Shown: positions 59,991 through 64,000 of the stretch, piece by piece
Layout: the number at the start of each line of letters is the position of its first letter
Position numbering within the stretch: position 1 is the stretch's first letter
Assembly: GCA_036389795.1 (NCBI GenBank)
Contig: DASVWD010000223.1
Location: 30,762 to 94,761 of the forward strand
Reading direction: 5' to 3'
Length of the DNA stretch: 64,000 nt
Source of the DNA: Longimicrobium sp.
Lineage (GTDB): Bacteria; Gemmatimonadota; Gemmatimonadetes; Longimicrobiales; Longimicrobiaceae
Notes under the pieces: model-generated
Told to the model about the DNA's origin: nothing
Database searches by the model: none
The model's input: only the letters and a program-made list of their open reading frames with translations
Made by a program: the position numbers and the translations under genes

Positions 59991-61174
59991 CACCGCACGG
60001 CCGCCATGCGGTCGGCGAGGTCGGGAAACTGGCCCCGGTGCGGGGTGGCGTCGATCCGCGCGAAGCAGCTCCGCGCCACCGCGGCGTCGCCGACCGCCTG
60101 GGCGGCGACGCCGTGCCAGTACACGATCCCGAACAGCGCCTCCCCCTCCCGCGCGAAGATCCTCGCCGCCCTCGCTCCCGTCGCCACGGCCTCCGCGTAG
60201 CGTCCCGCGCCGACCAGCGCCTGCATCACCCCCTCGCACGCCGGCACCCTCAGCTCCGGGAGCTGCATCGCCGCCGAGAACATGATCTCGGCGGTCTCGA
60301 ACTCGCCGTTGTTCAGGAAGGTGGTGGCAGTCGCGAAGAGGAGCTGCCCCTCCTCCTCCCCTATCCTCGCGAGCATCTCCTCGACCAGCCGGTCACGGAG
60401 GGCGCCCGCGTCGGTGAGGTCCTCGCCCGCGGCGGGAACGAAGACCCGTCCGGAGAAGGGCTCCGGCTCCCTGGACGGGGAAAACGCGTCGGGATCGAGC
60501 ACGACGACGTCCTCCTTCGGGTCATGGGGCGGAGCGGCCGCCTGCCGAGCCGCCCTCGCCGCCGCGAACGGGCTCTCGGTCGGGACCGGGGGCAGCTCGG
60601 CGGAGTCGCGCAGCGGTCCCGTCGCAGCTGCGGCGGGGGCTGACGTCTCATCCGCCACCGGCCAGGCGTCCTCGTCCGGCAGCAACGGCAGCCCCCCGGG
60701 CGGGACCTCAAAGGCCGGGATCTCCAGGGCTTCGGGATCGCGCCGCTCCGCCGGGTCCGGGAGCGGGGGGAGGAGGTCCAGCAGCCCGGCGCGCATGGAC
60801 GCGGCGAAGACCGGAGGCGCCGCCTCGACGATCCGGCGCACGCGGCGGTTCCAGACCGGGTCGGCGGCGTCCATCCGGTCGGCGAGCGCCAGCACCTCCG
60901 ACGTGGCGGTGCGCAGGTCGACCGTCGCCACGGCGAGGCGCAGCGCGACGTATGCGGCCTCGCCGACTTCCGGCGACCCCGGCGCGATGCTCTCTCGCGC
61001 GCGCTGGAGCGCGGCGCGCGCCGTGTCCCAGCGACCCTCGTCCATCGCGTCTTCGGCCGCGCCCAGGTGCCAGCGCGGGGAATCTTCCCTCGGGGCCGTC
61101 CCCGCGCCGTGCCCGAGCGCCCGCAGCTGCTCGGCGGGCGTGCGCCCTCCACCGTCCGGTGGTGTCGTGGCCAT
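59990..61174 (-). CDS. TPR-repeat cytosolic protein
   Basis: 394 residues, no signal peptide. Helical repeats of TPR type at both ends: 'WHLGAAEDAMDEGRWDTARA', then in the C-terminal half 'QLLFATATTFLNNGEFETAE', 'MQALVGAGRYAEAVATGARA' and 'AQAVGDAAVARSCFARI'. A long acidic/Pro linker joins them, and 'VVVLDPDAFSPSREPEP' lies within it. FimV-like or other T4P scaffold proteins have similar plans. Coupled to both neighbours in the operon. Confidence 0.6.
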   Translation of the reverse strand: MATTPPDGGGRTPAEQLRALGHGAGTAPREDSPRWHLGAAEDAMDEGRWDTARAALQRARESIAPGSPEVGEAAYVALRLAVATVDLRTATSEVLALADRMDAADPVWNRRVRRIVEAAPPVFAASMRAGLLDLLPPLPDPAERRDPEALEIPAFEVPPGGLPLLPDEDAWPVADETSAPAAAATGPLRDSAELPPVPTESPFAAARAARQAAAPPHDPKEDVVVLDPDAFSPSREPEPFSGRVFVPAAGEDLTDAGALRDRLVEEMLARIGEEEGQLLFATATTFLNNGEFETAEIMFSAAMQLPELRVPACEGVMQALVGAGRYAEAVATGARAARIFAREGEALFGIVYWHGVAAQAVGDAAVARSCFARIDATPHRGQFPDLADRMAAVR

Positions 61175-61189
61175 CCGTGGCTCTCCGGT

Positions 61190-62446
61190 TCAGGAGCGGA
61201 ACAGGTCGCACCCGGCGGCGGAGCCGACGGAAACCGAGGCCGACGCGCCGTACGCGGTCCCCCACGGACCCGTCCGGCGCACCGCGCCCAGGTGCCAGCG
61301 CCGCTCGCACCGCCCGAGCCGCAGGCCGAGCGAGAGCAGCCGGGTGTCGCCGCCCCATGCGTAGGAGGCGCGGAGGGGGAACGCGCTCGTTCCCGCATAA
61401 GCCAGCGTGTACGGCGCGGCATCCCACCCGGGCTCCAGTCCGCCGCCGGCCAGCTCGGCGCGCAGCGCGGCCGAGAAGGCGCCGGCGTCCGTCTCTAGCG
61501 TCCCGCCCGCGCTCAGCACGGCCGGGAAGGCGACCGACTCCCACAGCTCGCGGCCGAGGCGTCCTTCCTCGGCCCCATCGTCCGCGGCCCCGAGGTACGG
61601 ACCGTAGGTCTCGGTGACCTCAAGGCCGCCCTCCTCGCCGGGGACGACGGAGACGAGCCGCACGCGGGGGCCGTTCTTCGGGCGGAAGGCGCCGGAGACG
61701 GCGTTCGAGACGGAGGCGCCCAGGCGCACCCGCGCGAACGGCTGCGCCACCACGCCCACGTCCAGCCCCCAGCCCGGCACGTTCCGGATGCCGACCTCCC
61801 GGTAGACCTCCTCCGCCGGCTCCGCCCCCAGGAATGCCCCGCGGGCGTACGAATGCAGCCACCATCCCTTCGCCGTCGCGCCGACCCACAGCGCACCCAC
61901 GACGGGGAGCCGTCCGACGTGGGCTCCGCGCGCGACCGCCAGCACCGTGGCCGACGAGCGCAGGGTGGAGTCGGGCGCGACGGGGCCCGCCACCCCCGAG
62001 GAGCCGCCCAGCGGCATCCCGATCCCGGCGGGGATGTCGCCGGCCGCGACGTGGTGCGACGACACGCTGAGGGCGAAGTCCCGGTGCTGCGTGGCCAGCC
62101 ACTGCACCCGGCCCGCCGCCACGGCCGCGCCGGCGCCGGGGCGGAGGCCGCCGAGCCAGTCAAGGCCGGAGGGGAGGCCCACGAGGCCGAGGGCGCGCGC
62201 CGGCTCCCGCCACGCGCGGGACGGGAAGGCGTCCACGTCCACGGCGAGGGCCGAGTACGAGGAGAGCGGCCCATCGTAGATCGCGACGAGCGCGGGGTTC
62301 CAGAGCGGGGCGTCCGTGCGGCGCGCCTCGGTGACGGCGGCGCCGCCCAGGCCGGTCGCGGTGCCCACGGCGAGCGGCTGCTGCGCGTGGGAGACTCCGG
62401 CCGCGGCGCAGAGCGCGGCGGCCGCGAAGATCGTGGGGCGGATCAT
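61190..62446 (-). CDS. Outer-membrane beta-barrel protein (TraF/DUF5723-like)
   Basis: 418 residues. A signal peptide ends at 'GVSHAQ'. 'LAVGTATGLGGAAVTEARRT' and 'APLWNPALVAIYDG' form the typical opening of the PorV/TraF_2 type proteins (asparagine in 'WNPA'). The rest alternates hydrophobic and polar residues in strands, and ends with a Phe/Ser-type terminus ('GCDLFRS'). It is likely an outer-membrane barrel of the pilus or transfer machine. The stop of the prepilin peptidase overlaps its start. Confidence 0.72.
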   Translation of the reverse strand: MIRPTIFAAAALCAAAGVSHAQQPLAVGTATGLGGAAVTEARRTDAPLWNPALVAIYDGPLSSYSALAVDVDAFPSRAWREPARALGLVGLPSGLDWLGGLRPGAGAAVAAGRVQWLATQHRDFALSVSSHHVAAGDIPAGIGMPLGGSSGVAGPVAPDSTLRSSATVLAVARGAHVGRLPVVGALWVGATAKGWWLHSYARGAFLGAEPAEEVYREVGIRNVPGWGLDVGVVAQPFARVRLGASVSNAVSGAFRPKNGPRVRLVSVVPGEEGGLEVTETYGPYLGAADDGAEEGRLGRELWESVAFPAVLSAGGTLETDAGAFSAALRAELAGGGLEPGWDAAPYTLAYAGTSAFPLRASYAWGGDTRLLSLGLRLGRCERRWHLGAVRRTGPWGTAYGASASVSVGSAAGCDLFRS

Positions 62447-63309
62447 GGCAGGGGGGAGATCAGGTGACGAAGGACGAGGTCGTTGCGGACCGCCGCCGCC
62501 GCGCGGAGCGGCGGGACGGCGCTCGCGAGGATGACGCAGACGGTGCCGGCTGCCAGGCAGGCACCGAACGGAACGGGCCGGGCTCGCCGCCCGGGACGAG
62601 CGGTCCGCGCGGCGACCAGCCCGAGCGCCCCGGCTCCCGCGGCGGCGCCGCCCGCTCCGAGGAAGACGCTGGCGGCCGCAGCGGCTGCGGCGACCGTGGA
62701 GACCCCGAGCCGGTGCCGCGCACCGCAGCCGCGGACCGATATGACTCCAAGGCCCATGACGGCGGCCGTGAGCACCACATCCACGGTGGCCGCGAGCCCG
62801 CACACGGCGCCGACGAAGGCGAGTACGCCGTAGTCCGAGACGCCGATCGGCGCCCGGCGCGTAACCGCGCGCGCCGCCACGGCGAGGATGAGCAGCCCGC
62901 CGTCCAGGACCAGCACGGTGGCCGCGCGCCCCGCCGCCCCGGCCCAGCCTCCCGCCCCCCAGGCGAGCAGGAGCCCGGCGGCGGTCCCGGCGATCCAGGG
63001 CGCATGCGGGATATGGAGCGTCCGCTCGTCGCAGACGGCGATCCCGAGCAGGAGCCACCCCACCACCACCGCGGCGAGCGCGGCGGCGGGCCCGGGCGCG
63101 AAGACGGCCGCAGCCACGGGCACCACCGCCCCCGTGAGCGAAGCGGGGTCCCACCGCGCCGGGATCTCTCCGCGACACCCGCCGGACCGGGGCCGAAAGA
63201 GCGGCGCGCCGGGGTCGGGGATGCGCCGGGCGACCCCGGCCCAGACCGCGCCGAGCGCCGCGCCGGCCGAGACGCTCGTGGCCAGGAGGAGCCAGGCGGT
63301 CCCGCTCAC
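62443..63309 (-). CDS. Prepilin peptidase-like (A24) membrane protein, degenerate
   Basis: 288 residues with about seven hydrophobic segments. The active-site Asp pair seems kept: 'LGIAVCDERTLHIPHAPW' for the first and 'APIGVSDYGVLAFVGA' for the second (GxGD degenerated to GVSD). 'RPVPFGACLAAGTVCV' matches the C-terminal segment. The N-terminal methylase domain is only a remnant: 'FRPRSGGCRGEIPARWDP' lacks the paired CxxC motifs. The GTG start overlaps the upstream stop. It could process the giant prepilin, but activity is doubtful given the altered motif. Confidence 0.65.
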   Translation of the reverse strand: MSGTAWLLLATSVSAGAALGAVWAGVARRIPDPGAPLFRPRSGGCRGEIPARWDPASLTGAVVPVAAAVFAPGPAAALAAVVVGWLLLGIAVCDERTLHIPHAPWIAGTAAGLLLAWGAGGWAGAAGRAATVLVLDGGLLILAVAARAVTRRAPIGVSDYGVLAFVGAVCGLAATVDVVLTAAVMGLGVISVRGCGARHRLGVSTVAAAAAAASVFLGAGGAAAGAGALGLVAARTARPGRRARPVPFGACLAAGTVCVILASAVPPLRAAAAVRNDLVLRHLISPLP

Positions 63310-63911
63310 GGGTAGGCCGCGGGAAGTTCGGTGCCCGCGCGCGCGACCGACCGCGCCCAGAGATAGACGTCGGCGGCGGCGCTCTGCAGCCGGCGGCCGC
63401 CCAGCGAGGAGAGTTCGCAGTCGAGCGGCTCCGGTCCCCCGTAACGGACCTCGACGGTCAGCCCCGCCGGCCGGTCCAGGACCTCGGCGACCAGGTGCAC
63501 GGGCACGCCCGCGTCCGCGCCCCCGCCGCAGCGGACATCTCCGGCCAGCGCCGCGGCCGCCACGGTGTCCCCGCGCAGCGTGGCAGCTCCGTCTCCCGAG
63601 TCGACGAGCCGGACGGGGGCCGGCCAGGAGACCGCGCGCATCGGTACCTGCGTTCCGGTCGCAGGGAGCCCGGCGAAGAACCCGGCCGCTCCCGCGTCGA
63701 CCCGCAGCGAGGCCGCGTAGTCGGACGCCGGGCGCCAGCCGGGGGAGCGCCGCGCCAGCGTCTCGCCATCGCGTGCGCCGAGGGTTTCCATCCGGGGATG
63801 CGCGCCGGCGACCGGTGGAAGTGTGCCGGCGCTCTCCGTGCCGCCCGGAGCGCACGCGGCGAGCAGCGCGCCGACCAGGGCGAGCCGGGTGCCCGGCGTG
63901 GAGGTGAGCAT
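63306..63911 (-). CDS. Lipoprotein of the pilus operon
   Basis: 201 residues. Lipobox 'LVGALLAAC|APGG'. The mature part includes 'RSPGWRPASDYAASLRVDAG', 'VHLVAEVLDRPAGLTVEVRY' and 'LYDVYLWARSV'-like strands ('AADVYLWARSVARAG'). No recognised family. Its genomic position, directly before the prepilin peptidase, suggests a pilus-assembly lipoprotein (pilotin-like). Confidence 0.65.
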   Translation of the reverse strand: MLTSTPGTRLALVGALLAACAPGGTESAGTLPPVAGAHPRMETLGARDGETLARRSPGWRPASDYAASLRVDAGAAGFFAGLPATGTQVPMRAVSWPAPVRLVDSGDGAATLRGDTVAAAALAGDVRCGGGADAGVPVHLVAEVLDRPAGLTVEVRYGGPEPLDCELSSLGGRRLQSAAADVYLWARSVARAGTELPAAYP

Positions 63912-63938
63912 GGGGGATGGCCTCGGGTGGGAGCGGGC

Positions 63939-64000
63939 TCAGGGGTCGCGCAGGGGGAAGGGTCCGGCGGACGACCACGTCCGCCCGTCCGGGCTCGACG
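63939..64000 (-). CDS. Partial CDS, C-terminal end only
   Basis: The last 20 codons of a gene entering from the right: '...SSPDGRTWSSAGPFPLRDP' and a TGA at 63939-63941. The stop lies 27 bases before the lipoprotein start, which suits the same operon. Such endings occur in secreted pilin-like or propeller proteins, but the fragment is too short to identify. Confidence 0.5.
   Translation of the reverse strand, partial: SSPDGRTWSSAGPFPLRDP

Overview
The window is very GC-rich, densely packed, Gram-negative-type DNA. Lipoboxes, a DUF5723/TraF-like outer-membrane protein, CHASE-type signalling, secreted beta-propellers and a stand-alone peptide with a 'KKLRLNPDELRVE'-type leader suggest a Gemmatimonadota bacterium of the Longimicrobium type. 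That placement is an inference from gene style, not from a marker gene.

Layout. (1) 1-6.2 kb looks like ordinary chromosome: a CHASE-PAS sensor kinase, a zinc-ribbon membrane protein, a frameshifted TolB/PD40-like propeller lipoprotein, an orphan Cys-rich RiPP-like precursor between two strong hairpins, a 167-bp MITE-like element and a GNAT acetyltransferase. (2) At 6234-6276 lies the 3' part of a tRNA-Arg(CCT) gene, from the anticodon loop to the discriminator base, still followed by its hairpin terminator. Next to it are five GTTAC repeats. This looks like one end (att) of an integrated element. (3) 6.6-17.2 kb is a metabolic island: LysR regulator, secreted alpha/beta hydrolase, two SDRs, GNAT, two cupins, a frameshifted RibD-type reductase, MFS exporter, aldo/keto reductase and a cyclophilin-like lipoprotein. 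A repeated intergenic motif may mark a small regulon. An intact but different tRNA-Arg(CCT) follows at 17.8 kb.

(4) 19.5-31.6 kb is a Trb-type (MPF-T) conjugation apparatus on the minus strand, in the order (RHH-like)-trbB-C-D-E-J-L-F, then trbG-I-traG. This resembles the Tn4371 ICE family. (5) 44.5-52.4 kb and 59.0-64.0 kb hold a type IV pilus-like set: a 1362-residue prepilin with a long repeat and PKD-like tail, an M23 peptidase, an inactive-looking M6-like protein, a PilT ATPase, a degenerate prepilin peptidase, an outer-membrane protein, lipoproteins and TPR proteins. By analogy with the thin pilus of R64 it probably stabilises mating pairs. A conserved 27-bp element stands 67-90 bp upstream of trbG, of the RHH-trbB operon and of pilT, so transfer and pilus genes may share one regulator or sigma factor.

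(6) Three cargo blocks interrupt this backbone. Slot 1 (32.6-36.8 kb): propeller lipoprotein, redoxin-like protein, Cys-rich secreted peptide, and a propeller-TM-cytosolic sensor. Slot 2 (37.9-44.5 kb): a secreted DUF4214-RHS protein with a PD-(D/E)xK-like toxin tip, plus a candidate immunity gene. Slots 1 and 2 are tandem copies of one insertion site: each begins with the same 121-bp backbone piece (start of the RHH gene plus its promoter) and ends with the 3' part of the same lipoprotein gene. Slot 3 (52.9-58.8 kb): a four-gene operon of an MfnB-like furan-phosphate synthase, a tandem AhpD/CMD-like protein, a nucleoside-deoxyribosyltransferase-like protein and an EEP-family hydrolase. I know of no described system with this combination, and it is the best candidate here for a new one. 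No relaxase, integrase or replication gene is visible, so the element probably extends past the right edge.
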